Source: Ampullaceana balthica (Eukaryota > Mollusca > Gastropoda > Lymnaeidae). Taken from it: a stretch of DNA of 64,000 nucleotides. The stretch covers positions 302,478 to 366,477 of the forward strand of contig CALYLW010000340.1 of the NCBI GenBank assembly GCA_944989445.1. Reading direction: 5' to 3'. Positions 1-13,098 of this stretch are shown piece by piece (the stretch's first letter is position 1; every line of letters begins with the position of its first letter). The notes beneath the pieces were generated by a model, which searched no databases, was not told the DNA's origin, and worked only from the letters and a program-made list of their open reading frames with translations. The position numbers were made by a program, and so were the translations under genes.

Positions 1-639
1 CTAATCGCAACAATCAAACACGTATTCATGGTTATCCCACGTGTTACACACACCTGGTGTGAAAGATTGAACACACTCATAGATTTAATCTCTCGCCACG
101 TGTGAATGAATACTGAGCTGTCGGGCAGTCGTCCGGTTAAAGATGTAGTCAGGAAGTGGTACAAGTAAAAAAGTACAAATAGCTGCACGCTATGCCTATG
201 GTACTTTTCAGTTTTGCGAAAAAATAATTATAAATTAATCACATAAAACAGTGATGTCACATAGCAATCTACAGTTCACCAAATCAACGACGAGTTAATG
301 AGAAGCCAAATTATGTACATCTCCTGGCTATAATAAATGTAAATTAGTATTTAAATAACGCCAATAGGCCTAAGTGTCATAGTGTGCTGCAGTTATGATC
401 ATCTGTTAACGTGTGTTGTCAGCTCACAATAGTAAATTGTGTATTGTTCAATATATACTCTCCGTTGATGTTTGGCTGAAGCAATGTCATTTCAACATGT
501 AATAGTTAAAGCAGAAAATGATCGGCCATTTCATCTGTGCTGATATTCTCTCATGTTAGACCTCCAATTAAGGAATTGTTCTTTACACTTTCAATTAAGA
601 TATACATAACACCAGTGTCGTGACCTTTACAGGCGGGTG

Positions 640-987
640 AACTATATTAGAAACTTTTTGTGAGTCACTTCATTTACTTCATCAAGTCTTTCCTTTATAT
701 CATTGAGTCATTTCCTATATAGCATTTTATTTCTTTCAATCTTCTTATCTTATCTTATCTATCATCTTATCTTTTACAGACAATCCTTCTATACAGAAGA
801 TTATTGCATCCTACGCTTATCCATGTTTTATGTCTAGTCCTGCATTATTATTACAGTTTTAAATGTTGATAGATACCCATATATCACAAAATCTCTACCT
901 AAATAGTGTTGGATCTCGAATTAAAAATCATTGAAACTGCCTATATATTATTGAAACTGTCCCCATTTATCATTGGATCTCCTGATA

Positions 988-1036
<49 letters not shown>
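640..1036. repeat. Degenerate T-rich repeat and (TA)n tract
   Basis: Short phrases such as TATATCATTGAGTC recur imperfectly from about 660. A pure TA microsatellite follows at about 985-1036. The same phrases reappear in the degenerate array further on. No coding signal is visible. Confidence 0.55.
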
Positions 1037-1040
<4 letters not shown>

Positions 1041-1253
1041 GCAGCAGAAATTAAAGATTAATTAATCGATTAATCGTAAACCGATTTAATCGATTAAAAT
1101 TAATTCGATTAAATATTTTCTTACATTTTGATCGAATTTTAAGCGATCAAATTAATTCTCTATATATGCGTTATAAAAATATAATTAATAGAAATTAATC
1201 CATTAAATATTTTCCCGATTAATCGAAAAATTTTTTAAATCAGTACCAGCCCT
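1037..1253. mobile_element. Putative palindromic MITE rich in ATTAATCGATT
   Basis: The left edge reads AGGGCAGCAG and the right edge, reverse-complemented, reads AGGGCTGGTACTG, so the ends are imperfect inverted repeats. The interior is dominated by ATTAATCGATTAATCG and its near-palindromic variants on both sides. This fits a small non-autonomous, possibly hAT-related, DNA element of about 217 bp. No clear target-site duplication can be read because the flanks are TA-rich. The superfamily is a guess. Confidence 0.45.
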
Positions 1254-1404
1254 AAAATATATACATATATTAATATTTATATTTATTTATATCTCTGTGT
1301 GTGTGTGTATGTGGCATCCGTCCGTCTTCAAGAGACGACGGCGTTGTATCCTTCTCCTCTACCCCCTGCCTTTCTTCTGTCTCTTCTCTCTTCACTCCTA
1401 GCTC

Positions 1405-1740
1405 TGAGGGTATATTGAGTCTCTTCCTTATTTTATCACTGAATCACTTTCTTTATATCATTGAGACTATTACTATATTTCATTGAATCTCTTTTGTTAT
1501 ATATTATTGGAACTCTATCTACATATCCCATTTCAAATACATTCTTTTTCTGTATATCAATGAGAAATTTGCTTTCTATTTATTGGATGTCTCGTGTATA
1601 ACACTGAGTCTCTACCTCTTTACCATTTCAATCTCTTCCTATATATCATTGATATTATTTCTACTTTCTATATATAATTGAGACTCTTCCTATACATAAA
1701 AAATGAGTTTCTTTCTATATATAATTTTGACTATATTGTG
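1405..1740 (+). repeat. Degenerate ~35-40 bp minisatellite
   Basis: Related phrases of the type TATATCATTGAGTCTCTTCC recur many times with heavy divergence. The short open frames here are consequences of this T/C-rich repeat and show no protein family signature. Confidence 0.45.
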
Positions 1741-2890
1741 TCTGGTCCTGTATATCCCATATTCTCTTTCTTGAACTTCATTGCAGTGTTTTCTCGGCCA
1801 ATATCTCAAGCCACTTTCATGACTAAGCAAATAAACCAAAGCCATGTCAGGACCGCCTGGGGAGGCCCGCGTGCTTCAAGTTTATTAGTAAATACCTTTA
1901 TTTTTGTAACCCACAGCTCACCACGCCGCGCCTTTGTTGAACGCGATCTGCTCAATTTGTTGGTAAACTCAGACAATTTCTCTCTAAGGTAAATAATTGC
2001 GGCAGATTTGAGTTTTGAGATGGTCTAAATTTAGCACATGGAGGCTGGCCACTCATATTATTGACACTCATTCGTTTGCCTCCTCCTTGATGTGTATGTT
2101 AGAAAATGTGCTCTACAATTATGATTTTCTTCTTGACGTAATGTCATTCTTATCACCCACCACTTGTATTTTAATTATTTTTCTATACTAATAATGTTTA
2201 CACGCATACGGTCTGAGCCAAACATTACACCTTGTACACTAAATATCCTTACAGAAGTAACATTGTTCTCGAATGGTAAAGAGGGGCTTTCATGGAGAGA
2301 TTTTGATTAAAAAAACATGCATACTATTATGTTTCTGTTAAAATGCGATAAAAGCGTCACGTTTTGAGTAAAAATTTAACAATTTATAATAATCTAAACA
2401 ATTTGAAGCACCTTTTACTATTGAATTTTCTATTCTCTAACTCCATAAAATCAAATTATTAGTGAACTGTATGGTGAAAAATGTGTGAAGAATTTGTATT
2501 CTCTTTTATTTCTTCATCATGCTTTAAAATATTACCCTCCTCCACCAGGGTGTAAAGTAATTTGAAACCTCTTGAAGAAATTGGTTCGATAATTTAGTAG
2601 TGCTGAATCCAATTGTCCGTTTGAGAAGAACCAGAAAGAAGACCAAGGAATCGTGTGTCAACTTGGGGGGGGGTGGTGCCGGCTCTCATTGAATGACTTC
2701 AATGTCATGTTGGCTGTCCCAACTAGACGCAATAGTAATACGTAGATAATTTGGTGATCTATCTACGGTAGAAATATGAAGAATGCTTCTGAGAAATATG
2801 GTAGGACGGTTATAAGGTGGAAAGAACATGAATCGGTTGCTTTTATGATGGAACCGTTGTGTAGTAAAGAGATTTATGAAAGGACAATCT
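1741..2890. other. Stretch without recognised features
   Basis: The sequence is AT-rich and unique-looking. A 104-residue open frame covers 1678-1992, but I recognise no domain and see no supporting structure. I see no gene, RNA or mobile-element ends. Confidence 0.4.
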
Positions 2891-2904
2891 GTGGTGGACT
2901 GGCT

Positions 2905-3020
2905 ATACATTAGAAAGAGTGAGGTAGAAGTGCATTGCGGTAGTTGGGTTGGGAGTGGTAGAAGAGGTGAGGTAGAAGAGGTATGGTAATGGGGATGTGG
3001 TAGAATAGATGTGGTAGAAG
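2905..3020 (+). repeat. Diverged GGTAGAAG minisatellite fragment
   Basis: Phrases like GTGGTAGAAGAGGT and GAGGTAGAAG recur imperfectly. This is a diverged outlier of the 14-bp array found about 300 bp downstream. Confidence 0.6.
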
Positions 3021-3317
3021 AAATTACCATCGGAACATGTATATATAAAGGGTTTGCGTTCTTCTACACAGTCCCTTTTTGAAAGTTCTCGGACTAGATG
3101 GACACAGAAGAATGTCCCATGGCATGGGATCATTTGAATCAGCGGCACCAAAAATTGTGGAACGGTCTTGGAAAATTTAGGAAAAGTATAAAGACTTTTT
3201 TTATTTTTAGAATATCCGAACACTAGAACGCAACGATCAAACTATCGGATAGCATGGATAGTGTTAGCTCTATAGAAGTAATAATTCAATCATTTAGGTT
3301 TTTAGTTAATAGGATGT

Positions 3318-3690
3318 GGTTATTTGAGTGGTAGAACGGGTTTGGTAGAAGAGGTTTGGTTAAAGTGGTTTGGTACAAGGGGTTTGGTAGAAGGGGTCTG
3401 GTAGAAGGACTTTGGTAGAAGGGGTTTGGTAGAAGGGGTTTGGTAGATGTGGTTTGGTAGTTGTGGTTTGGTAGATGTGGTTTGGTAGAAGGGGTTTGGT
3501 TAAAGTGGTTTGGTAGAAGGGGTTTGGTTAAAGTGGTTTGGTAGAAGTGGTTTGGTATATGTGTTTTGGAAGAAATGGTTTGGTAAAAGGGGTTAGGTAA
3601 AAGTGGTTCGGTAGAAGGGCTGTAGTAGCAGGGGTTTGGTAGAAGGGTTTTGGTGGAAGTGATGTGGTTGTTGGGGTGTTGTAAATGGCG
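3318..3690 (+). repeat. 14-bp G/T-rich minisatellite
   Basis: About 25 imperfect copies of a 14-bp unit TTTGGTAGAAGGGG lie head to tail. Variants carry TTAAAG or TAGATG in place of TAGAAG. One strand is nearly free of C. Because 14 is not a multiple of 3, the repeat is read in all three frames, which explains the 164-residue Pro/Thr/Leu-rich open frame on the minus strand (3286-3780). That frame is not a convincing gene. Confidence 0.9.
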
Positions 3691-3729
3691 TGTGGTGAAG
3701 GGCATGGAAGCAAGGGCGAGGTATATATT

Positions 3730-6170
3730 AAAATAGTAAACAAAATAACACACATCCATATAATTCCATTGAAAGTTCATTGTTGGAGAGCATAATTACT
3801 TGATGTAGTTAATTTAAGTTAAACATCGGTACTTATCTATCTCATTAAACTTTCTTTTAGTTGGCTTCACTAAAACTATCTGACCCTGTACGATGACCAA
3901 CATTTTGTTTTCACTCTCAGCCAGATTGTGTTGATTTTGCCCATGACTTAATTCATTAAAAAAAAAGTTCCATTTTTGTTAGTATGGTATGACGGCTACG
4001 ATGAGAGCAAGATGAATGGAAACTGCCTGGATTACAGTAGTGTTATGTTTAACACAACATCAGTTAACGCCAAGGATAGGTGCGAATGGTGGGGATGCTT
4101 ACCATCTCAGAGTAAAATGGTCATCCCATTGTTTCATTCTTAAACAAACCAAGTTGTTGAAATGCAAACACAAAATTTAAAGTGAGTTCGGAAATTACCC
4201 TCTATGAATTTCATCTTAAGGAGGTATATATTTTTTGCTCTGTTTTGAAAAGAGTATTTCAGTAAGTTGTTGACATTACTTTTTGCGAGTGTTATTTATT
4301 TAAATTTTGACTCATCTTGTGACTTTCTACTATGAGTTTGCATGACAATTAATTCCTTAAATTCTTGCTCATTATCCACACTTTTGGTTCCCAAAGCTTT
4401 CTTTGTTTTCTTGGCTCGTTACTAACACACTGTGATGTCATTTAGACAGATCTCGAATGACTTCCAAACACATGAGTGTGAGATAAACAGCGTCATTTAT
4501 CACGCCATTGCTATCCCCTGCGCTTAAGGCATTTAAATATAACGTGAAAATTCAATAAAAATATATATTGTACCGTGCAGACTTTTTCTATTGAATTCTC
4601 ATGAGCATCATTTTCAACAATGTACCACAATGTTTCCAATGACAGCATTCACACCAATGACACCATGGCATCAAAGTTACCAAATAAATCTATATAGCAA
4701 AGGAGACCAATGACTCATTCACTGTTCATGGCATTCATAAATTGAGGAGATTTTCAAATGGTACTTCAGTACAATCTAAAAAGCTGAGATAAAAATGTGG
4801 TGCAGCCGCTTAAAGAAAAGAGAGGTGAACGGTGAAATACTGTGAGAGTAGCATTAGAAGGGTTTGGTGTCAAGGACGTAAAAGATGGGAGGGTTGATGG
4901 TGTAAGGGTTAAGTGAAGGGTCAAAGAAAACGATAGGGCTGAAACGAGGAGTTCAAGGTTTATGTACATTGGGAATGCGTAGGTTTGGAGAAATTGAAGA
5001 TTTTCGAAAAGGTATATTACCTTACAGGTAAAAATATGATGGATGCAAGTTAAAAATACACAGCCGTATCAGTTCCCTAATGCATTAAATATGTATAAAT
5101 TCTAACCCTCAGCATTACACAAACTATCACCAAACAACACTTAGAATTTTTTCTTGTTTATTTTTAGACATTTTCCCGAATTAATAAAAAAGCTTGTTAC
5201 GTTTACCTCTAAATTAGAGACTATATCAATAATTTTAGACATCCCCATCCACTCCTCTAAAACTGTATCTTTACCCCGCCCTTCACTGCTAGGACCAACC
5301 CACTTAACAACAAAGGTGATTCTTTAGGAATTGCCGCAAATGTAATCCACATGGACTGGTAAACACAATTAACGCTATCAGTCGGGAGTTATTTCCCTTT
5401 ACATTTACCTGGTAAATAAATAGTTCACTGAGAGGATTTTTGTGGAATCGGATATACTTTTACATCTCCGAAACTGGATCGACGTTTTCTGATTTCAGCG
5501 TATGGCGTCAGCAGTAATTTATCGAATTGGATTAAATACTGAATAACTATTATCACTTTTTTTATTATGACAATTTGGATATTGGTTTTATTGTTTGCTA
5601 TTTCGGGCATCATTTTCTTTAAAATTTATGAATTCGAATCCGCTTGATTGACTTGCCAACACGATGAACCGGGCCATTGTGTTTCCATTTCCATGACAGT
5701 TGAGTCACGACAGTGGGAGAACACAGTGTTTGGAATCGAATCTGAGAAGAATTTTAAAACTGACGGGATACAACTATCCACTGAAAAACAGTTAAAAACA
5801 AACGTCATTAAAAATATTAATAGAACTATACTTTCCAGGGTACAATGTTACACAATCCATTTACACATAACTTTAAAATGAATAAAACTGTTTCAAAAGT
5901 TGGTTTGTCAATAGCGAAACTTCTGTTGGAATCATTTTCCTCACGATATCAAACTTGCCATTTAGGTGATCAAATGTGCTCGACTTAATCGCTTCATAAA
6001 CATAAATAAAACAAAAATAAATTAACAAATCAATCGTAATATATTCTAACTTATTTGTAATATTATTTGGCATAAGTTGTGAGTCGTCACCGACTTCCAT
6101 AACGCTTTTAAGCTTCCAATCGTGTATGCCTAAATATCAGTAGGCACTAAATAAAGTACATGGTTTACCA
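3730..6170. other. Long AT-rich stretch with no recognised feature
   Basis: About 2.4 kb of low-GC DNA. The open frames are all under 80 codons, with no domain I recognise. No tandem array, inverted terminal repeat or RNA gene is apparent to me. Confidence 0.4.
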
Positions 6171-6174
6171 AGTA

Positions 6175-6278
6175 GGGGGCCGTCCATAAATGACGTCACG
6201 CACCTAGGGGGGAGGGGGTCACACTTTTGTGACGAGGAGGAGGGAGGGGGGTTGAAGAAATGTGACGTCACATGAAAA
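6175..6278 (+). mobile_element. Harbinger-like MITE terminal fragment
   Basis: The sequence begins GGGGGCCGTCCATAAATG followed by ACGTCACGC and a G-rich stretch, then TGTGACGTCACA. This matches the terminal layout of the complete element at 32025-32299. Only one end is clear here, so this is probably a truncated copy. Confidence 0.5.
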
Positions 6279-6366
6279 GGGTAACTTAAAAAAAAACTTC
6301 CACTGAAATATTTGGTCGCTTACAATTTATTTAATGACTTTTTTTTGTTTCTTCTTTTTTTTTAAA

Positions 6367-6476
6367 TCAGTGCTTCTCAATATGCTGGTCTGTAGGCCAT
6401 CAGACGATGGTTGGCGTAAGCTATCAAGACACGAAAATTAAATCTAATCATAATCCTTAAGTTTGAGAACCCCCAA
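6367..6476. mobile_element. Possible small hAT-like remnant
   Basis: The left edge CAGTGCTTCTCAA and the right edge TTTGAGAACCCCC resemble the CAGTGGTTCTCAA terminal repeats of one hAT group. The spacing is about 110 bp. I cannot read a convincing 8-bp duplication, so the call is tentative. Confidence 0.3.
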
Positions 6477-6479
6477 GAT

Positions 6480-7680
6480 AACATATGAAATTGTTACCCT
6501 GCTTCGCTTGGTGTTGACATCAAAGCATTTGTGATGTAACCGCAGCTCCGCTTGGTTCTCTCACGGCAGGCGACTTTTTTGCCAGTTACCCCAAAATATA
6601 CAAGCTTATGTGTGCGTTACGCCCCCCCCCCAACCCCCAGACTCTAGGTCCTGCTCACATGACTCGGGGATTTGGGGGAGCGTCGTTAGCCCCCCCCCAC
6701 TTTCCCCGAAAATGCTACTGGTGAGTTTTACAAGCATGACAAGTGTCTAAAAATGATCTGAATAGGATTATGTGTAGATATTTTAAGTCAAAACGACACG
6801 GAATATCATTTTTCATTAAAAGGTGGGATGGAGGGAACTATTTGATAGAATTATAAACGTTTTAAGTTTGATATAATTGTTCGATTGGTTTGTACTCAAA
6901 CGCCCCTGGTCATTCTAGATATAATGATAAAATAGCCCATTTAAAATTACTCAAGTATTCATTAACTTTATTGAATGCATCAAATTCTTGACATCGCAAT
7001 TCGAGAGGAGCACAAAACAACTTTTCTTCTTAGCTCAGTTTTTAAGGCATTAATTTTAAATTTTATCACAGAAATGATACTTCATACAGTCAAGTCATGT
7101 GGATTAAGTTTAGGCCTATTGTCACTCGTGGCAATATAAATGAAAGTAGGGTGGATTTAGATGTTTTCGTATAGAAAGTATAGTACGTAGGTAAGAAATC
7201 TACATAGTTGTCAAATTTTAAAAAATGCATTTTCTGGAAGGAACCGGTTCAATAATGGGCATATGTTCCAAGCGTACACGTACACATGACGTATTTTAAT
7301 ATATCTAGTGGATTGTAGTGGATGTTATATGTCCTAAATGAGTCTGCAGTACCCCCAAGAATTCCCGTTTGACCACAGATTAGGTTGTTTACCCCTGTTC
7401 ACCGACCTCTTTCTTACAGGATGCCCGTCAGTCAATTGAGGGATTTTTAAAAAAATATTATTTTTAAATAATTTTGTTTCTAAGCAAAGAAGTTAACCGT
7501 GATGATTAATAGTCAATGTTTAATTTGTATGCATTAAAATAAAATGTAATCTAAGGATCTTAACAAAGTTCGTTTTCTGAAGGCTGATTAAACGTTTAAA
7601 AAAAAGCGGGTTACAATATTACAATGTAGATCTTCACTAAATGAATAATAAATGCTTAAATGACAATAAAAGTGATTTGA
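6480..7680. other. Stretch without recognised features
   Basis: AT-rich DNA with two short poly-C runs near 6625-6700. No gene, repeat array or element end is seen. Confidence 0.4.
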
Positions 7681-7686
7681 AACTAT

Positions 7687-7812
7687 AAACGTGGGGCGGG
7701 TGCTTATGATGTTTTACATATGCAGTTCACTCATTCTCTCACTTATAGATCTCTCTTTTGTCTTCTGGATTATTAATCTTTAATTTTTATACCAAACACC
7801 CGCCCCACGTTT
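7687..7812. repeat. GC-stemmed foldback element
   Basis: A perfect 16-bp inverted repeat (7687-7702, AAACGTGGGGCGGGTG, against 7797-7812) encloses about 94 bp of AT-rich spacer. The same stem words occur in the larger foldback element at 18757-18938, so this is a dispersed family. No coding capacity is present. Confidence 0.75.
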
Positions 7813-7829
7813 TTAGTCATATTAAATGA

Positions 7830-8890
7830 AAGTACTTGGACATTTAAGCTTTAAATTATTTTCTTCTTTTTAGTCCACTTATAAAAAAGTGGTTTTTAAA
7901 AATCTTTTTTTACCTCTATTTATTTAAACTCTTTTTAAACATGTTTTTAAGGTGGCTCTGATGTTGTAGTTATCATACAATAAACTGGCATTAATTTTAT
8001 ATACGGGTTAGTAAAAAATCCTTTGATCTTTTGCCATGTTTATAATATATGAGAACTTAAACATTGAGTGACAGTGGGAAAATCCCAGAATTACGCTTAT
8101 GAAAAGGGACAGTATTACCTCTAAAGATACACATTTTTAAGTGTGCTGTTATATTGCTGTTTAATATGTGATTTAATTCAAATCAATTTATTTGACCATT
8201 TAAGGTGCGAAGTTAAGACATTGAAACATGCCGATGCACCGTTTACAGATTTTTCCCACCGTGGACCCAATGATATCACGCCGAGGTTTTCCCCTCAGAA
8301 ATGTTCCAGTTTCTCTTATAACAGCATGTTTTGTTTACCTCACTTTCTTCATCCAGACACCGCCTTAGTGGCCCCTCAGTGTGATCAAAATAGAGTTTTT
8401 GTGTTCTTTAGCCTCTCAATCCGTGTCAGCCATTGGGCCGTGTTCTGGTAACAGGAAAGAATTAATAAAGCCCTTGAGCAGTGGTTCTCATATTTAATCT
8501 TGAGGGACTACTGTACATTTATGGGAACTATGTGCCTGATAATAAAAGCTAAAAAATATTTTTATTCTTTGGGGAAAAAAAGACAAAATAAAACAAGAGA
8601 CTTGATTTAAAATGTGATTTTAATGTAGAAATTAAGTGGGCCGCGAGATGGAACAAGGACTCAGGTGAACAGGCAAAGATATGAGACTCACTTGGATTGC
8701 AACATTGATATTGTTGGCTTAATTAGCTCATCTCTCGGGAAAACAGTACCAAATAATGAAATGAAAAACGCGATGACATTAAAGGTTGTGTGGTACAAGC
8801 TGTCGAAGCTGCTTGACTTCTCCAAGGAAAGGGATCCTAAACATTTACGGTTTAGATTTGCTACTCACAACGTTTTTGTCTTTATTTAGG
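7830..8890. other. AT-rich stretch with possible hAT-like end
   Basis: CAGTGGTTCTCA at 8480 resembles a hAT terminal repeat, but no matching right end or duplication was found. A 102-codon open frame (8143-8451) has no recognisable domain. Nothing else is visible. Confidence 0.35.
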
Positions 8891-8897
8891 TGAAACT

Positions 8898-9224
8898 CAT
8901 AGCAGTGTAGAGCTATGTACAGATGGCGCATGGGGACCATAGTAGTGTAAAGCTATGTACAGATGGCGCATGGGGACCATAGTAGTGTAGAGCTATGTAC
9001 AGATGGCGCATGGGGACCATAGTAGGGTAGAGCTATGTACAGATGGCGCATGGGGACCATAGTAGTGTAGAGCTATGTACAGATGGCGCATGGGGACCAT
9101 AGTCCATAGTAGTGTAAAGCTATGTACAGATGGCGCATGGGGACCATAGTAGTGTAGAGCTATGTACAGATGGCGCATGGGGACCATAGTAGTGTAGAGC
9201 TATGTACAGATGGCGCATGGGGAC
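8898..9224 (+). repeat. 40-bp minisatellite, about 8 copies
   Basis: Eight copies of a 40-bp unit containing TACAGATGGCGCATGGGG begin about 40 bp apart. One spacing is expanded by six bases through a local duplication around ATAGTCCATAGT near 9102. Copies are nearly identical, which implies recent expansion or homogenisation. The 64-codon minus-strand frame here is repeat-derived. Confidence 0.95.
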
Positions 9225-9229
9225 TGTAA

Positions 9230-10745
9230 AAGCAAACAAAAAAGTTAACTATATTCATGTAAATGCATTTCTTGAAAGTAAATCTTGTCTTTGTATAAAA
9301 TGAAAAATTTTAAAGTTTCACTATTGTGTGATCTCAAAGAAGAATTTAAATTTGCTATTTTTAATTGTTATAATGTACTTGAAAGATGTTGTTTCGGTCC
9401 TAAAAGTGCTGCGAATTAAAGTTGTTTGGGTTTTCAATTGGTTTAGTTTAACATGATCTTTTTTCCGATAATCTTATCACATAAACTTTGTAACAGATTT
9501 TATCATCAGTAAAATTAACTTTAAAAATACTTTTACATTTAATGGATTTTACTTCAAAAGTGCAATAAAATGTAAAAATATCAAACTTTGCAGACAGACA
9601 TTTTAACATTTAAAAAATTATTTACAGAAAATAAAATCGCTGGAGAAAAGTTAACAAATTTTAAAAAAAGGTTATAGGTGGTAGTTTGATGAAGATTAAA
9701 ATTTATTTGTTATTCTTTGAAACATATGTGCTTCTGATTTTTTATCGTATTTAAAATTTACAGATGAAAGGGGAATAGATTTGATATTAGATAAAGGTCA
9801 TTTCAAACTTTTAAATAATATTTTAAAAAAAAGAATATTAAAACTTGAGTTGGCTTTCTTTGACACATTACCTTTAATTCGGGTGAAGTAGTTTCACTCC
9901 TGAGAAATAGGCCATAGGTTTCAGTTTCAGTAAGTTCGGCTCACATATATTTTGACCACAGTGTGGGAAGATGACGTTATTCTTGTTCTTCTAGCTTACC
10001 CAGATACAGTGAGAGTTCAAATATGAATCCATTTGAACCTTAAGTGGTTCATATCAAATAAAAATAAACTTTTAAAATCAGTATTGAACATTTTTGATCT
10101 TCAAGTCAATATCTATTGTAACCGAAATATGAACGTGTGCAAACTTTCAAGCAAATCTCTGAATGCATGTTTTGTCAAAAAATTTTAGTCGATGGGAAGT
10201 GCATGCAACCTCTTGTGAACTCTAACTTGTACCGCAAACTGTGTTTACCCTTACTATTTGGTAAAACATATTTAACAAAGTGACTTTTCGAGGAAGAGTG
10301 AGCATAACAGCCTGCTAACAGGAGGGCAGGTATGCAGTAAAATTACTTCCAGTTTAGGGGAAGTAAATGTATCAAAACTACATTTCTTAAAAACATTCCA
10401 CAATAGCTAACCAATCAGTATCAGCGTCAAATTTACTTTTGAATATTCGTGTAATACAAATTTTATATTTCCGCAAAAATGAATCTTCATAACAATAATA
10501 GGTACTTTAATTTTAAATTTTAAGGTCAATTCAACCTGTTAAAGTTTATTAATTTTCTTTAATAAATATCTTTGATATTTTTCCCTCTAAGAATTAACAA
10601 TGATGGAGATTATTATGGAAAATATTAGTACAAATTGTCATTTTACCACATCTGTAAATCAATTTAAAGTGCTAAAATGTTGCAATGGTTTGATTTTAAT
10701 AGAAATATGTTAATGTTCGGTTTCAAATATTTTTATGATAATCAA
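9230..10745. other. AT-rich stretch without recognised features
   Basis: Very AT-rich sequence with poly-A and poly-T runs. No open frame of note, no array and no element end. Confidence 0.4.
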
Positions 10746-11008
10746 CTAGATACGACCCGTGGCGTAGCATACACCACAGACTTGCTCGTAGATAATGAAA
10801 AGAAAGGGAGGAAAGAACGGACACAAACATCACGAAAAGAAAATGAGAACAGCACGAGTGAACGCAAGACGCATTGTTGGTCTCGAGACATGCGCACTGT
10901 GGTTGAGCTACCTCCCCATTGCACCACCCTAGCAAGGGTCATTCGTCATGCTTGCTTGCTCAAGTCATCTTGTGCTTGTCCTAATTTCTGGCGAATTATA
11001 TATATAGA
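10746..11008 (-). mobile_element. Non-autonomous Helitron-like element, family 2
   Basis: Read on the minus strand it begins TCTATATATATAATTCG (from 11008) and ends CTAG (10746-10749). A precedes the TC end and T follows the CTAG end, as expected for Helitron insertion between A and T. Just inside the 3' end lies an imperfect hairpin built on GTAGCATAC. Its body aligns with the element at 41945-42287 but lacks the tRNA-Val-like segment found there. The length is 263 bp with no coding capacity. Confidence 0.7.
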
Positions 11009-11009
11009 T

Positions 11010-13098
11010 TACTATTGTTCTGTAGAAGGTAGACATGTTTCTTTAGATATTATTGTTAGAGCGTGTGACAAGAGTGGCTACGTTTATCTCAACAGTGTAA
11101 GCTGCGTGCTTATCTTATATTATCTTTTCTTAACCTATACATTGCATACGAATCTTCCATTCAGAAGATTACTGCCTAATCTTGCATAAGAGTTTCAAAT
11201 GTGGATGATGTGTTTGATTTCCTTGCTTTTCATCCAACGCATTCCGCGCCCGACTACCACACTGTAAAATAAGGATTTGTATGTTTTTCTTGCGAAAGAA
11301 ACAAGAAAAGTGTTTATATCCCTAAGATTGAGTGTTGTATTAAATTGTTGTTGCGTTGTATTTTCGAGCTATATTACTAAGTCTCACGTATTATTTAATA
11401 ATGTTGGGGAATAAGTTACAGAATTAGATCATGGATTTGTGTATTTCCTTTCTAAAAACAAAACGAACAATATGAACCAGATCAACGCTACGCCTAACGG
11501 GTACGTAAATCATTGAGGTGCTGATTGAAAGATGTTCCAGATGTCTTAGACTTGTCTTCTTGCTGTGTTTTTGGCCTGAATGGAATGTCCACCATCGACT
11601 GCTGATTTGTTGTCACTCCAGACTTTGGACTTGCTGTTTTAGATAATTTTGATGACGAAGCCGACAGTGTCAGCCATCGTTGTTGCTGTTATGATCATCG
11701 CTCGTGAAATTTGAAGACACGATCAGTAGCACAACCCGAGAACACAAAGATAGGCGATCTTTGTTGTTACAAACACGCTATCGTCTACTGTCAATGATTC
11801 ATGACTGCAAAGTGGACGAACATGACTCTTGATCTCGTGTGTAGTCTTGAAGAGCTGTTCATGGATGATACATTTGTCATAGGCGTACCGACCGTGGGGG
11901 TGAGGAAAAGTAGATGTATACATTTTCACATCGCCACTGTTACCACTCGGTCTCTTTACCCACATGAAGAGACTAACATTGTGACTATGCTAAAGACACT
12001 TTTTCAGTAGACCTGTTTCGGTGACACGCGACGAGGTGGGCTGATCTCGCTCCATCTGACTACCAATCTATGACGGATAAACGTCCATCAATTGAAAATA
12101 ATGTTGTGTATGCTTAGAGATATAAGAGGGAAATGTATTTTGTAAAGTTGTTAAAAATGTTTGTAAATCGCTATGAGCCCAGCCATAGACTGGTGTACAA
12201 AATCAATAAATAAAAAAAATATTAAGGCACAAGTAACTCACAAAATTTTGCAATGAGAGAGCAGACCAGAAAAACTTAAGCATGCTAAAGTAACGCATGG
12301 TTGCCACGTTTAAATCATGGCAAAAAAATAAATTTATACTCCATCGTAGAAAGGAAATGTACATTAAACGATTATCAGCAAACATATTATTATCCATATA
12401 TTTTCATAAACCTCAGTTTTAAGGTTTCCCATTAATTCTCCAATTTTTCAAATTATCGCTCATCATCACTACTATTTTTTTTTAATTAAGCCAAAGAATG
12501 TAAATTTATTTACATGCAACTAAATGTAAACACATTAAAAACATAAGTAACGTTTAATAAATTTAAAAACTTGAAAAACTTGGACGATATAAAAGTAGAC
12601 TATGACGCAATAGAAATTCTAATCGCTCGTGAAAGTTTAATGACGACTTCCTGTTTATTGAGCTGGAGATATGGGATATGTTTAAAAATAGTTTCTGATA
12701 TCCCTCTTCTAACATACACACGACATAGTGATACTCTAATGATAAAATTATTATCCGTTGCTAATTTGTTTCATTTACATTTTCTCATTCCTTTTTCCAC
12801 CTTAAAAAACCTTATAATGAACTAAAATTTCAAAATATGATTTTCCTTATCACTTCTCATTTCACGGATTCTATTTTGTTAAAGATGTAATTCTTTTAAC
12901 ACATTACTATATAAACTTGGTTTTATCTGATCCGGCAGATGCCTACAGATATCTCCTAATTACGTGCACATTTCTTATTGAAAAGTACACTAAGATAGTT
13001 TAAGTTATCAATTATGTCTTTAAAGAAAATGCGGGAAACAAAAAGATCGCCAAAATAATAATAAAATAAATTTGAATTAAATAGAAAATATTATATTA
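11010..13098. other. Stretch without recognised features, mixed GC
   Basis: 11.45-12.07 kb is visibly less AT-rich than its surroundings and has overlapping open frames on both strands (11723-11965 minus, 11801-12010 plus). I recognise no protein family and no splice-supported exon. The remainder is AT-rich and featureless. Confidence 0.35.

Noticed and set aside
3286..3780. 164-residue Pro/Thr/Leu-rich frame on the minus strand
   Set aside because: A 14-bp tandem repeat read as protein; no start context, domain or independent support.
8143..8451. 102-codon frame
   Set aside because: No recognisable domain; in a repeat-rich AT-rich region, frames of this length arise by chance.
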